A stretch of 64,000 nt of DNA from Fremontodendron californicum (Eukaryota > Streptophyta > Magnoliopsida > Malvales > Malvaceae), in assembly GCA_030761205.1 (NCBI GenBank), contig JAULJL010000002.1, forward strand, positions 18,269,010 through 18,333,009, read 5' to 3'. Positions within the stretch are counted from its first letter, which is position 1, and the number at the start of each line of letters is the position of its first letter. Below, piece by piece: positions 20,280 through 32,477 of this stretch. The position numbers and the translations under genes are program-made. Below the pieces are notes generated by a model. That model was not told the DNA's origin. It did no database searches and worked only from the letters and a program-made list of their open reading frames with translations.

Positions 20280-21010
20280 AGCACCAGCCTGTATTAAAAG
20301 TGTACTCAGTACTTCTTCTGATTTGAAATGGAAATTCTTTCAAAGACTCCTAAAGCCAAGCCAACTTCTATTTTATTTCCCCCAAATGTATGTCATGATG
20401 AATGAGCTATGAATGCAATTTGATGCATGTGAAGCCTAAACAATATGATGTATGGATATGTACAATGGAAACATGCTGACCATATATGTCATAAATGCAA
20501 TCACAATGCCAACATGTTGCAAACAACGAAAAAACAGATCAACACATGAATATATGCAATGACTGATCATGTATTTTAGCATGTTTCCCAATGAATGATC
20601 ACATACACTATGAATGCAACACGGTGTCAATTCTGATGCATGTGAAGAATAAATGATTGACACAGAGTATATACAAAGAAAGTCATGCTGATCGTGTATG
20701 TCACGAATGCAACCTGATGCCAATCATGACAAATATATGCATGAGCATATCATGATGACTATGTATGCCATGAATGCAATCTGATGCCAACATGATGCAT
20801 GTAAAGAATAAGCAAATTAATGCATGGATATATACAGAAAAATTATACTGACTATGAATGCATAAATCCAACTTGATGCCAACATGATGCATGTAAAGAA
20901 TTGATACATAAGTATATACAAATAATGACCATGCATGTCATAAACGTATCTTACAATAAATGATCATGCATGCTATGACTATAACATGATGTCAAAATGA
21001 TACATGCAAA
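20280..21010 (-). repeat. Leader of B with ~92-bp tandem repeats
   Basis: The untranslated leader upstream of gag. From about 20390 it carries diverged repeats with CATGAATGCAACCTGATGCC and CAACATGATGCATGTAAAG. Colinear with the A and C leaders. No coding sequence. Confidence 0.75.
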
Positions 21011-21454
21011 AAATAAATGAATTAACACAAAGGTATTTACAAAGAAATCAATGATTACACGAAATTGGTGGGACCTAAATCTTGATTATTCAACAATCTC
21101 ATTATGCAAGATTTGCCTCTAAATTTATGATGATTTTTTTTTTAACATGTTTTTTTTTTCTGTGTTTTTTTTTTTTTCTGAGAAACCAATCACATTATTT
21201 TCAAAAGACTTTCAGGGTGGATCCTACTATGGTACAATATGCAAATTTTCATGTGACACTACCGGTTTTATGAAATCATCAAATGAAATTACCAACTGTT
21301 TACTGCAAAGAATGAGATCAATAACACAACCAAAAATGTACATGCTCTATTCACACATGCATGAAATGTGCAACATGCAAAAATGCTTGAAAAAAGATTT
21401 TTTTTTTTTTTTTAAAAACAGCTAATGAACATCTGCCCCAGCAATATCTGCTTA
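21011..21454. other. Leader of B, T-rich middle part
   Basis: Non-coding; contains T runs (21126-21180, 21395-21415). Colinear with A 7520-7984. Confidence 0.6.
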
Positions 21455-21960
21455 TTTAGGCATCACGATGCCTTCGAGGCGGAGTATCACATTTATTACA
21501 GGCGATGTACGTACATCGTTGCCCGATCTACCACACTTATTCGGAGTGTAAAATAGGTAACAAAAGGTTTAGAAATGTCCCTCCATGTGTTCCTATTTTC
21601 GGTACATCTAACGGAAATCCGGCATGGCTTCGCCTAGGTTCACTATATGAGGGTGAATCAGTTCTAAGGCCCCGAATTGTTCCTCACTGTCGCCGGTGAA
21701 GGCTAGTAAGGCACCACGATAAAAGCGGGTTCAATTCGTTAGAGTATATTTTCCTATGCCCGTACGGAGGATTATCACGAAGGCATTAGGTACTTTATAC
21801 TCCGGAAGTGTTTCACTAGCCCATACGGAGGATCAATCACGAAGGCGTAGTTACTTTACTTCCACTTAAAAGGACGGAACCCGGGTAGAGGATTCATGTT
21901 ATGCAAATGCAAATACAGTGTGTGCGGAGGAACAAAACCTTTCACTACCTATTCTACAAA
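21455..21960 (-). promoter_or_regulatory. Conserved leader block of B (candidate packaging region)
   Basis: Matches A 7985-8450 and C 52975-53520. It includes TCCTCACTGTCGCCGGTGAA and a near-duplicated segment CCCATACGGAGGAT..CACGAAGGC (two copies, 21758-21855) that is also double in C. A packaging role is inference from position and conservation. Confidence 0.5.
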
Positions 21961-22224
21961 CCTTATTCTAAATGCCCTAGCACTTAGAACATTCAAGAAT
22001 AGTGTAACGCATTAACCAACAAGCAATTATAATATACAACCTAAATAACTAGAGAACAATAATAAAATGCATGCACATGAGAATGAACATATTTAAAAAC
22101 ATTTTATTATTTTCAAAATTCTCCTTATTGAAAAAAATACGGGAATTAAAATTAAATACCGATTAAACCAACAAAACCGAAACTCTGATAACACACGACT
22201 AATTCTAGGCCTGACTCTCTAAAA
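21961..22224. other. A+T-rich leader end of B
   Basis: A-rich spacer up to the PBS. No gene. Confidence 0.6.
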
Positions 22225-22243
22225 GTCCCCAGTGGAGTCGCCA
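22225..22243 (-). other. Primer-binding site of element B (tRNA-Arg type)
   Basis: Element strand TGGCGACTCCACTGGGGAC, identical to A, three bases from the 5' LTR. Confidence 0.9.
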
Positions 22244-25161
22244 AGCTGTCGCAACCTAAAAAATAACGAGTCTCATCGCAAGACTTTATTATTCGTTAAG
22301 CGTGACATTAAAAAAAACCGAGGAAAAGTCGACTTAATTCCTCTAGAAAAATGAAGGTTTTGAAAATGACCTTAAAAAAGACATGGAGTCGCCACCAATC
22401 TTTTTTAGCTAGGTGTGATCGGCCACATATTAAAACCGGTTTTATAAAATATTTTAAAAATTAATTAAAACATTTTAAAATCCAATTTCAAGTCTGCGTT
22501 TTAAACCAGAGAAATCAAAGAAGCGGGTTCGGGAGTCGGTTACGTGTGGGGAAGGATTAGCACCCCCACAACGCCCGTGTAAATCGGTACCTTATTAATC
22601 GTGTGTTATCTCAAGTCTCGGTAAAAAGTTGGTTTTAAATTTAGTATTTCAAGTTAATTCCCAATTTAAAAATAATTCCATTTTTTATTGAAAATGATCC
22701 GGAATTTATAAATTCAAAATTTTCCTATATTCCCCAACAAACGTGGCAAAATATAGAAATTTTTATTAGTTTTGGAAAACTTTCCGAATCATTCTCTTTT
22801 TTTGAAAGAAAGATATTCCTTTATTATGATAATTGATGATATTCCCTCCAGCAAACCCGGTAGAGAACTCATGAATTATTTTAACTCGGGAATATCTTTA
22901 TTTTTATTGAAAACCATTATCTTTTGCAAACATTTAAAATAAATGAATATGTATATGCATGACATAAATAAAATGACATAGTAAAGTCTAAATATTATAA
23001 TGCAACCTAAATGACATGACAAATATGAATGGTATGGCATATAATTTAAATGACATGGAATAAAATAATGCTATCATATAATAGGCACGAAAATAAAAAT
23101 GCAATGCATGAAATGTATTTTTTTCCTTTAATTAAGGAAATCCGTATATCTAAAAAGATATCCGGCTACCTTAGGAAAATATGTCAAATTAAATATTCTA
23201 AAACCAAAATACTTTGTGATTGTTTCAAAACAATTTTGAAAAGCTTGAATTAACAATAAAAACTGGGCTAAAAATTTTTAAATGGTTCTAATTTCCTAAG
23301 TTTAAAAAATCCGGACTTGACTACCCTTAACCCGGGATTTGAAAAACCATTTTTAGAGTTTAAAAGGCTTAGAAATCACCCTAAGTCAGTAGCTAACCCT
23401 CCTAATCAGCCCACTCTAAGTAAATTAACCAAAACAGAAAAATGGTTTTTCTTTAAATTCAATTCTGACTCCACTGTCCAGTTTTAATCCACGATTTTTT
23501 ACCCTATTTTTAAAAATCCAAAAAATTCTAAAAAAAATACTGGAGACTCAGGACATGTAAAACTACACGAGAAAAAATTGGATTAATTTTTTGATCAAAG
23601 ATAAATTCCCAGAAAAACCAGAGATGTACGAGTTTTTGGAGGAGAAAAAAGTGCTTTGTTTTTCTTTAAATTCAATTCTGACTTCACTGTCCAGTTTTAC
23701 TCCACGATTTTTTACCCTATTTTTAAAAATTCCAAAAATTCTGAAAAAATTATTGGAGACTCAGGACATGTAAAAATACACGGGAAAAAATCGACTTAAT
23801 TTTCTGATCAAAGATGAATTCCCAGAAAAATTGGAGATGTACGAGTTTTGGGTGGAAAAAAACTGCTTTGCCAACACATTTTTTTTTGTCTTTGATAAAA
23901 TCATTTAAAAACCAAAATAAAAATATTTGAAACTCATAGAATGACTTGAAGACAGTAGCTAGGACTTTTTGAAAGTTAGATAAAAATTGGCTAAGTAAAA
24001 AAAATCACAAAGGTAGAATAATCAATTTGACAAACTTAATTTTCCACAAGTGTGCTCAAGAGAGCATGACTTTGAACCATCAATTGGCTCAAGTCATTAT
24101 TCAAGTGGCATGAACATGAAATGCATGAAATAATGCAGCAAACATAATGCATGAAATGCATGGATTTAAACCTAAAGGTAAGGAAAATGCATGACATAAA
24201 TAATATGGCCTAGACCTAACATGAACTTGCATGGCAATAAATGCAACCTAGACCTAAGATATGCATGGCATTTTCATAAACAAGGCATGCTTAATTCAAA
24301 AATCCAACCAAACATCATGCAAATGCAAAAACCTAACAACTAGCATGACAAAAAATGCAACACACAATGCAAAACACATGGAGTAGCCAAATGGCCTCAA
24401 GCTCCAACAAGCATGGCATTTTCTCAAACACTCGGCATACTAGCATGAAAAACTAAGTCATAACACAAAAATCACACAAGCATTTTCACAAACACTTAAT
24501 ATGCTAAATCTAAAACATGCTCAACTAAGATATAAAACAAGAATCATGCAAAGAATCACACAAGCATTTTCACAAACACTTAATATGCTAACTTTAAAAC
24601 ATGCTCAAATTTAAACAACATGAAAACAGAAAATTAAAAATGCAAAAACATGATATCTAAGACATAAATGGCAACAAACAAAGCAACCAAATTAAAATAT
24701 AACTCAAGAACATGAAATAACATAACATTTAAAACATCAAAAACAAAGAAAATAGCATAAATAATATGGTAAAATGAATCGAAACAACAACTTAAAATAA
24801 ATAATGTAGGCCATTTGGCCATGGTGAGTTTATTGTAAAAACAAAATGTAAAAAAAATATACTTAAGAAAGGAAATGAAGGAAGAACAAGAAACATTATT
24901 TTAAAATGAAAACTCACCAAGTAGAGATTAAAATAGCAAAAAATAAGAATAGAAAATGAAAGTGCAAGAGTTGGTGCTCAAGAGCAACCTCAAGAAGCTA
25001 ATATTTCAAGCTTTTCTCTTCAAACTTTCCTTTTTTTCTAAACTTTTCTTTTTTGCTCTCAACCAAGAAGATAAAAACTAAGAAAAACTAAGAGAAATCA
25101 GCCAAAATGGAAAAGAAAAAAACAAAATCTGCCTCCTCCCTCTAGGGTTGGCCTAAATGAT

Positions 25162-25173
25162 GCTTATATAGCC
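25162..25173 (-). promoter_or_regulatory. TATA box of the B promoter LTR
   Basis: Minus strand GGCTATATAAGC, same as in the 3' LTR. This copy is positioned to drive the genomic/gag RNA. Confidence 0.65.
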
Positions 25174-26605
25174 TCAAAGATGTTGTCATTTTTGTGTAAC
25201 CTATTTTCCATCAAATGGCCAATAATTCAAGATGAAAAGTCATGAAATTACCACCTTTAGATTAGCATCTCAGCCCTCTCAAATTACAGCTATGCAAAAA
25301 TAATGTTGACATCTTTCTTAACCTATGTGGTTTAATCACCATGGCTTGATCAAAGAGAATGGTTAACTAACTCTTGATTTTTAACCACTTGATTGAAAAA
25401 AAAAATCAAGCTTCCTCCTTCCTTTGGGCTTGGGCAGGCCAGCACTTCTCTTTTCCAGCCCAGCTCTGATTTTTGAAAGGCCCAAAAAAGCCCTTTTCGG
25501 TTGCTTGGGTGAAATGACCATTTTGCCCCCCGGATGCAAATAAATATCAAACGGACTCCAAATTCAATTTTTCTTTTTTTAATACTTCCAAAATAATAAA
25601 ATATTGAGTTCTGGAAGTTTTCAAAATTATCCGAGTCCGTTTGCTATTTATTTGGATTTTTTTCTTCGCAAAATGTCCTTTTATGCCCCTACTTTTTACC
25701 ATTTTTTAAACGAGCTCCAAATCAAGATTTTTCTTCACCAATCTCTTCAAAATAATTAAAAAGTGTGATCTGGAAGTTTTCATAATTTTTGGAGCTCATT
25801 TGGTATTTTTTCGGGATTTATTGGCTTGAATTACTACATAGGAGGCCCGGGATTTGGCCATTTTGCAAACGAACTCGGAATCAAGATTTTATTTCGCCAA
25901 TCTCTTCCAAATAATTTAAAAATGAGATTTGCCAAATTTCAGAATTGTTGGAGTCCATTTGCTATTTTTCCGAGATTTATCTTTTTGAATTACTGCATAA
26001 GAAGCCCGGGATTTGGCCATTTTGCAAACGAACTCGGAATCAAGATTTTCTTTCGCCAATCTCCTTAAAATGATTTAAGAATGAGATTGACAAATTTTCC
26101 ATAATTTTCGGAGTCCATTTGCTATTTTTCCCAAATTTTTCCAATTTTGCCCTTTTACCTCCGAAACCCGGTTTTGCTCGAAACAAGTCCGATTTTCAGA
26201 TTTTCTTCAATCTGAGCCTTGGGCCATCCTTTTTAATCATTCCTCATCCATTGGGGGCTTTGGTCTTACCAAGTCGGGCCATTTCTGTGATTCTTCCCGA
26301 TTTCACCGAAATCCACTAAAAACCCTAATTCTCGGTTTTCTCTCGGATTGACTTTTCTTTCGATTTTTCTTGCAAGTGACTTCTCGATTACCCGTAGTCA
26401 GTGCTTATCTTTCATTTGGAACCTTCAATTTCGACCAGTTTGATCGTTCAAGCACTTTTCCCCAAATTTCTCGGATTAGGGTTTCTTTTCTACTGAATCT
26501 CCAAATCCCAACTTCCGAACTCCATACCATTCAATGTAGACCTCGGATTATCAAAATTCTTTCTCCATTTTTCAATTGAACTTAAAATCTTGATTTTGAA
26601 AGTGG

Positions 26606-26692
26606 GTTGACTTTTTCAGTACTTGACTTTCTGGGGTTGACTTTTTTGGGGTTGACTTTTTCGGGGTTGACTTTTTTTTTTCAAGTTTGACT
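26606..26692 (+). promoter_or_regulatory. W-box-like cluster in the B promoter LTR
   Basis: Six TTGACT motifs about 1.45 kb upstream of the TATA box in element sense. Confidence 0.5.
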
Positions 26693-26826
26693 TTTTGTGC
26701 TCGCCCTCTTAAACTAAGTCTCGGAGTACCACCTGCAGGATGAAAACAGTCTTTTTATACTCGGAAACATCAATATGGGAGGAAAACATACCTGTTTAGT
26801 GGTCCAGACAAAATTAGGTGTCTACA

Positions 26827-26831
26827 CGAAT
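26827..26831. repeat. Target-site duplication of element B, right copy
   Basis: CGAAT, identical to 9245-9249. The A LTR continues from here with CATTCTCGTTTTAAAG. Confidence 0.97.
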
Positions 26832-29800
26832 CATTCTCGTTTTAAAGAAGATATTCCATTATTAGTGATAATTGATGACATCCTCCCCAGCAAACTCAGC
26901 AGAGAACTCATGAATTATTTTAATTCGAAAATATCTTTATTTTATTGAAAATCATTATCTTTTTCAAAACATTTAAAAAAATATGAACATGAATATGTAT
27001 GACATAGTAAAGATAAAATACCAAAGTTTAGATAATATAATGCAACATAAATGATATGATATAATTTAAATGGCATAGCATTATCTAAATGAAATATCCT
27101 AAGTACCATGATATATTCTAAATGAAATGAAATATCCTAAGTAACATAATATATTCTAAATGAAATGAAATAACCTAGGTAGCATGATATATTCTAAATG
27201 AAATGATATGATTTAAATGACATGAAATTTTTTAAATAATATAATCTAGATGACATGGAATATAATCTAAGTCACATGAAACATAAAATAATGCTATCAT
27301 GAAATATGCATGAAAATAAAATAAAAATAATAATGCATAAACATAGTATATGCTAAATAATGTGACAAAAATAAATGACTAAATAAAAAGCATAGGATAG
27401 CATGAAATATTCAAAACCATATAACAAACAACATGACACCATAAAATATAAATCAAAATAATAACAATACCATAGAAATTATCATAGCAAAAAAATCATA
27501 TATTATACAATATGCATGAATATGGAAAATGCAATGCATGAAAGTGTATTTTTTTTCTTTCAATAAGATATCCGGCTACCTTAGGAAAATATATCAAATT
27601 AAATTTTCTAAAATGAAAATACTTTGTGATTGTTTGAAAACAATTTTTTAAACATTGGATGAAAAATAATTCATGGCCGAAATCCCTATGAAAAAAAACT
27701 CTAATTCCTAAGATTGAAAACCCGGACTTGACCACCCTTGACCCGAGCTTTATAAAATAATTTTTAAAGATTTAAAAGGCTTAGAAACCAACCTAGGACA
27801 ATATCTAAGGTTCCTAATCAACCCCCTCTAAAAGCATTAGCCGAAATTAACAATTGTTTTTCCTTTGAATTCAAATCTGACTCTGCTGTCCAATTTTAAA
27901 GAGTGAATTTTTTAACCTATTTTTAAAATTTCAAAAAAATCTAAAAAAAAAAACTAGAGACTTAGAACATGTAAAATTACACGGGAAAAAATTGGCTTAA
28001 TTTTATGATTAAAGATAACTTCCCAGAAAAATCGGGAAAGTCAGAACACTGGGAGAAAACTGTTTTGCCATATCACATTTTTTTGCCATTGATAAAATCA
28101 TTTAAAAATCAAAGTAAAAATGTTGGAGACTCTCCTAAGGACCTAAAAACAGTAGCTAAAACTTTTAAAAATTTAGACAAAAATTGGCTTAAGTAAAAAA
28201 AATCACAAAGGTAAAATAATCAATTTGACAACTCTTTAATTTTCTACAAGTATGCTCAAGTGAGCATGACTTTGAGCCATTGAATAGCCTAAGTCATAAA
28301 TCATGTGGCATGGTATGATATGCATGAACAAACAGAAAATTTGAAGTATGACATGCATGATCTAAATCCTAAATGATATAGGAAATGCATGGTATTTCAA
28401 AATAACCTAAATGTCTAGCATGAGTTTGCATGGCAATAAATGCTATCCTAACTTAATATGCATGAAATGCATGATAATGCAAATGTGACTTAGACCTAAT
28501 GTGTTATGAATATGCATGACAATACCAATATGACCTAAGACCTAAATAGCACAGTAATGAATGCCAATACCAATATGATCTAAAACCTAATATGCATCGA
28601 AATCAGCATGGCAATACAAAGATGACCTAGACCTAAAATGTCATGAGAATGCATGAAAGTATCATGAACATATAATGACCAAATAAACCTAATACTAATG
28701 CATGAACATGGCACAACTAATACACAATCTCATGGCATAATAATGCAAAGTATGGTACCTAAACAAAATGCAAATGCACACACAAGGCAAGGAATACATG
28801 AAGAGGCCAAATGACCACTAGTTCTGTATGGAGAAATGTAGCAAGGCATTAACACAAACACATGGAAAACTAGATCAAAACACACAATATTATGGCATGA
28901 AATGCAAACCTATCACCTACATAAGATGAAAATGCACACACAAAGCAAAATGGAACATGTTGGCCGAATGGTCACTAAACAATCATAGTGAAATCCTAGC
29001 TAGACAATAACACAAACACATGAAGCATAATAGACTAGAAAACATGATAATAATGCAAACATGCACAAGAAAAATCATCATGGCCAAATGAAGACAACAT
29101 GAACATGGCATGGTCTAAATGTATGAAGATCAATGGAAGCATATTAAACAAGTAAACATGATAAAAATGCACACATGCACAATGAAATCCATCATGGCCG
29201 AATGAAAACAACATGAACATGGCATGTCATTATCACAAACACATGGCATGGTTTAGAACTAAGCTACCACAATCAAGCAAACCTACCACAATCAAGCTAA
29301 TCTAACATAAGTAAGCTAATCTAACACAAGAAAGCTAAAATACCACAACAAATCACATGAGTAAAATCAAACACAAAATCATTTAACAAAAACAATCCAT
29401 TCGGCCAACATAAAAAAAAAAAAAAAAAAAAGAAAAACCTGTTTTTTTTATTTCTTTTAGAAAAAACAAAGTAGAAGCTTCTTAGAACTTATTTTGAAAA
29501 CAAATTTATTTCATAAAAGAGAACAAAATAACAATCAAAATAGCAAAATCATGTGAACAAAGTATGAGAAAACCATGAAAGAAAATAGCTACCTTGCTCT
29601 AGCTTTCCAAATCAAGAAGAAGCAAGCCAAAACATTTATTTTCCTTCTCATTTTTCCTCCTCTCTTTTTCTTTTCTTTTTTCTCCTATTTTTCCTTAGCT
29701 ACTGCCCTCTTTTCAGCCTCTAAACTTGTGAAAAAAAAATGAAATCAGCCCTCCTTCATAGTGATGGCCGAATGACCCTTAGTAGTGTAGAAGGTTCTAG

Positions 29801-29948
29801 GTTTTTTTACACCAATTCTCATCCAATGCCTTCAATCCAAGATGTTTTCTATGTAGAATTCTCACCCTTAGATTGGAATAATCAGCTCCTAAATATGATG
29901 TCATAAATAGGATCATATATATGACATCATCCCTCTCCATCCATTGGT

Positions 29949-32115
29949 TCATGTGTTGCAATTTCAAAGGCTTGATCAAGAAAAATAACTACCTTCCTCT
30001 TCACTCTTAGCCCTTTGATCTAAAATCTTAGCAACATCACTCTCCATTGTGGGCTTGGCTGATTGCCCTTTTAAAATCCAGCCCAATCTCCAATTTTTTA
30101 AAGGCCTTCTTCAGTTTCTTCGATGTAATGACCTTTCTGACCCCCAAACCAAATTAAATAGCAAACGGACTCCAAATCCAAAATTTTATTTACCAAACTC
30201 TTCCAAATAATTTAAAGGTGAGATCTGCAAATTTTCAAAATTTTTGGAGCTCATTTGCTATTTTTTTGGTATTTATCTGCTTGAATTTTTACAAAGTGTG
30301 CCCGAAATTTGACATTTTGCAAACGAACTCTGAATCCTGATTTTCTTTTGCCAATCTCTTCCAAATAATATAATAATGTGATATGAAAATTTTCAAAATT
30401 TTTGGAACTTATTTGCTATTTTTCGGGATTTATCCTTTTGAATTTCTGCATAGTGAGCCCGAGATTTGGCCATTTTGCAAAAGAACTCCGAATCCTGATT
30501 TTCTTTCGCCAATCTCTTCAAAATGATTTAAGAATGAGATCTGCAATTTTTCAAAATATTTGGAGCTCATTTGCTATTTTTCCCAAATTTTCTAATTTTG
30601 CCATTTTGCCTCCAAAGCCCGGTTTTGCTCAAAACAAGTCCGATTTTCAGATTTACTTTTTCTTGGCCTTGGCCATATATTGAATTGGAGTTGGTCCGAA
30701 AACACCCAATTTTTACGATCAAATTCCGTTCCGATTTAATTTTTCCTCTTTTTCACTGTCGGGAATTTCCTTATTTTTCCATTTTTCCTCCAATTGGCTC
30801 TTTTCTCGGAATTTCTTCAAACGAGCCTTGGGCTATCCTTGTTTACTCACTCTTCATCAATTAGGGGCTTTAATTTTACCGAATTGGGCCATTTTTGTAA
30901 TTTTTCCAATTTTACCAAAATCCACTAAAAACCCTAATTCTCGATTTTCTTCCGAATTGACTTTTCCTTCAGTTTTTCTTCCAAGTAGCTTCTCTATTAC
31001 CCGTAGTCAGTACTTATCTTTCATTTAGAACCTTAAATTCCGACCAATTTGGTCTATGTGTTGCAATTTGAAAGGCTTGATCAAGAAAAATAACTACCTT
31101 CCTCTTCACTCTTAGCCTTTTGATCTAAAATCTCAGCAACATCACTCTCCATTATGGGCTTGGCCGATTGCTCTTTTAAAATCTAGTCCAATCTCCAATT
31201 TTTTAAAGGCCTTCTTCAGTTTCTTCGATGAAATAACCTTTTTGACCCCCAAACCAAATTAAATAGCAAACGGACTTCAAATTCAAAATTTTATTCACCA
31301 ATATCTTCCAAATAATTTAAAAGCGAGATCTGCAAATTTTTAAAATTTTCGTAGCTCATTTGCTATTTTTTTGAGATTTATCCGCTTGAATTTTTGCATT
31401 GTGGGCCCAAAATTTGATATTTTGCAAACGAACTCGGAATCTAGATTTTCTTTGGCCAATCTCTTCCAAATAATTTAAGAATATGAGCTACAAATTTTCA
31501 GAATTTTTGGAACTCATTTGCTATTTTTCTGGGATTTGGCCATTCTGCAAACGAACTCCGAATCCAAATTTTCTTTTGCCAACCTCTTTGAAATGATTTA
31601 AGAATGAGATCTTCAAATTTTCAGAATATTTGGAGCTCATTTGCTATGTTTCCCAAATTTTTTAATTTTTCCCTTTTGCCTCCAAAGCTCGGTTTTGCTC
31701 AAAACAACTCCGATTTTCAGATTTTCTTTTTCTGGGCCTTTTTCATATATTGAATTGGAGTTGGTCCAATAATGCCCAATTTTTACGATCAAATTCCCTT
31801 CCGATTTGATTTTTTCTTTTTTTCACTGTCGGGTAATTCTGTCGTTTTTCCTCCAATTGGCTCTTTTCTTGGAATTTCTTCAAACTGAGCCTTGGGCTAT
31901 CCTTGTTTACTCACTCCTCATCAATTAGGGGCTTTAACTTTACCGAATCGGGCCATTTCTGCAATTTTCCTAATTTCACCAAAATCCACTAAAAACCCTA
32001 ATTCTCGATTTTCTTTCGAATTGACTTTTCCTTCAGTTTTTCTTCCAAGTAGCTCCTTCATTATCCGTAGTCAGTGCTTATCTTTCATTTGGAACCTTCA
32101 ATTCCGACCAATTTG
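29949..32115. repeat. ~1.1-kb tandem duplication inside the A 5' LTR
   Basis: TGTGTTGCAATTT..AAAGGCTTGATCAAG occurs near 29953 and 31058 (offset 1105). The first copy ends at CCGACCAATTTG, where the second starts. The second copy ends at the same place, then goes on to the normal LTR end. The copies differ by several indels, so the duplication is not recent. Confidence 0.8.
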
Positions 32116-32477
32116 ATCGTTTAAGCACTTTCCCAAATTTCCTAAGCTAGGGTTTTCTTTCTACTAAATCTCCGTAAACCAACTTCCGAACTCCATATCT
32201 TTCAATGTAGACCTCGGATTATCAAAATTCTTTTACCATTTTTCAGTTGAACTTCAAATCTTGATTTTGAAAGTGGGTTGACTTTTTTAGTAGTTGACTT
32301 TTTAGGGTTGACTTTTTTGAGGTTGACTTTTTCAAGTTTGACATTTTATGTCTGCTTTCTTAAACTAAGTCACGAAGTACCACCTGCAGGATGAGAAAAG
32401 TCTTTGCATTCTTAAACATCACTTTTGGAAGAAAATATACTAGATTTAGTGATCCGGGCAAAATTAGGTGTCTACAA

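Larger units (their letters stand above)
9250..26826 (-). mobile_element. Element B: complete 17.6-kb gag-only LTR retrotransposon
   Basis: Complete insertion with perfect 5-bp target duplications, LTRs of 4578 bp (9250-13827) and 4580 bp (22247-26826), PBS, PPT and an intact gag. The internal region (8.4 kb) has no protease, RT, RNase H or integrase, so the element is non-autonomous. LTRs make up about 52% of its length. Scanning the two LTRs by eye I found roughly two to three dozen differences, well under 1%, which makes it the youngest insertion here. It inserted into the 5' LTR of its relative A, in the same orientation. Confidence 0.95.
22247..26826 (-). repeat. 5' LTR of element B (promoter LTR)
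   Basis: Near-identical to 9250-13827. In element sense transcription should start downstream of the TATA box at 25162-25173. It carries the telo-box pair (26320-26328, 26476-26484), six TTGACT motifs (26606-26692) and 159-bp subrepeats (about 25530-26130). It ends TCTACA and is followed by the right target duplication. Confidence 0.95.
1..32477 (-). mobile_element. Element A: gag-only Tat/Ogre-like Ty3 LTR retrotransposon, interrupted by element B
   Basis: In element sense A runs from 32477 down past base 1, where the window cuts its 3' LTR. Parts seen are the 3' LTR end (1-682), PPT, 3' untranslated region with tandem repeats, gag pseudogene, leader, tRNA-Arg PBS (8695-8713) and 5' LTR (8717-9249, resuming at 26827). 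Element B (9250-26826) sits inside the 5' LTR; removing it with one CGAAT copy restores continuous LTR sequence. There is no trace of pro, RT, RNase H or integrase between gag and the 3' LTR. A's left target duplication is outside the window. The gag nonsense codons and an LTR internal duplication mark it as older than B. Lineage assignment rests on PBS type, LTR length and Gag similarity, from memory of the family. Confidence 0.85.
26827..32477 (-). repeat. 5' LTR of element A, second part (R and U3)
   Basis: Continues the LTR broken at 9249 and ends GTGTCTACA at 32477. It is longer than other LTRs because ~1.1 kb is duplicated in tandem (29949-31051 and 31054-32115). A+T-rich, with many ATGCATG motifs, an A run at 29410-29430 and five TTGACT motifs at 32276-32340. 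Short ORFs are not conserved genes. Confidence 0.9.
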
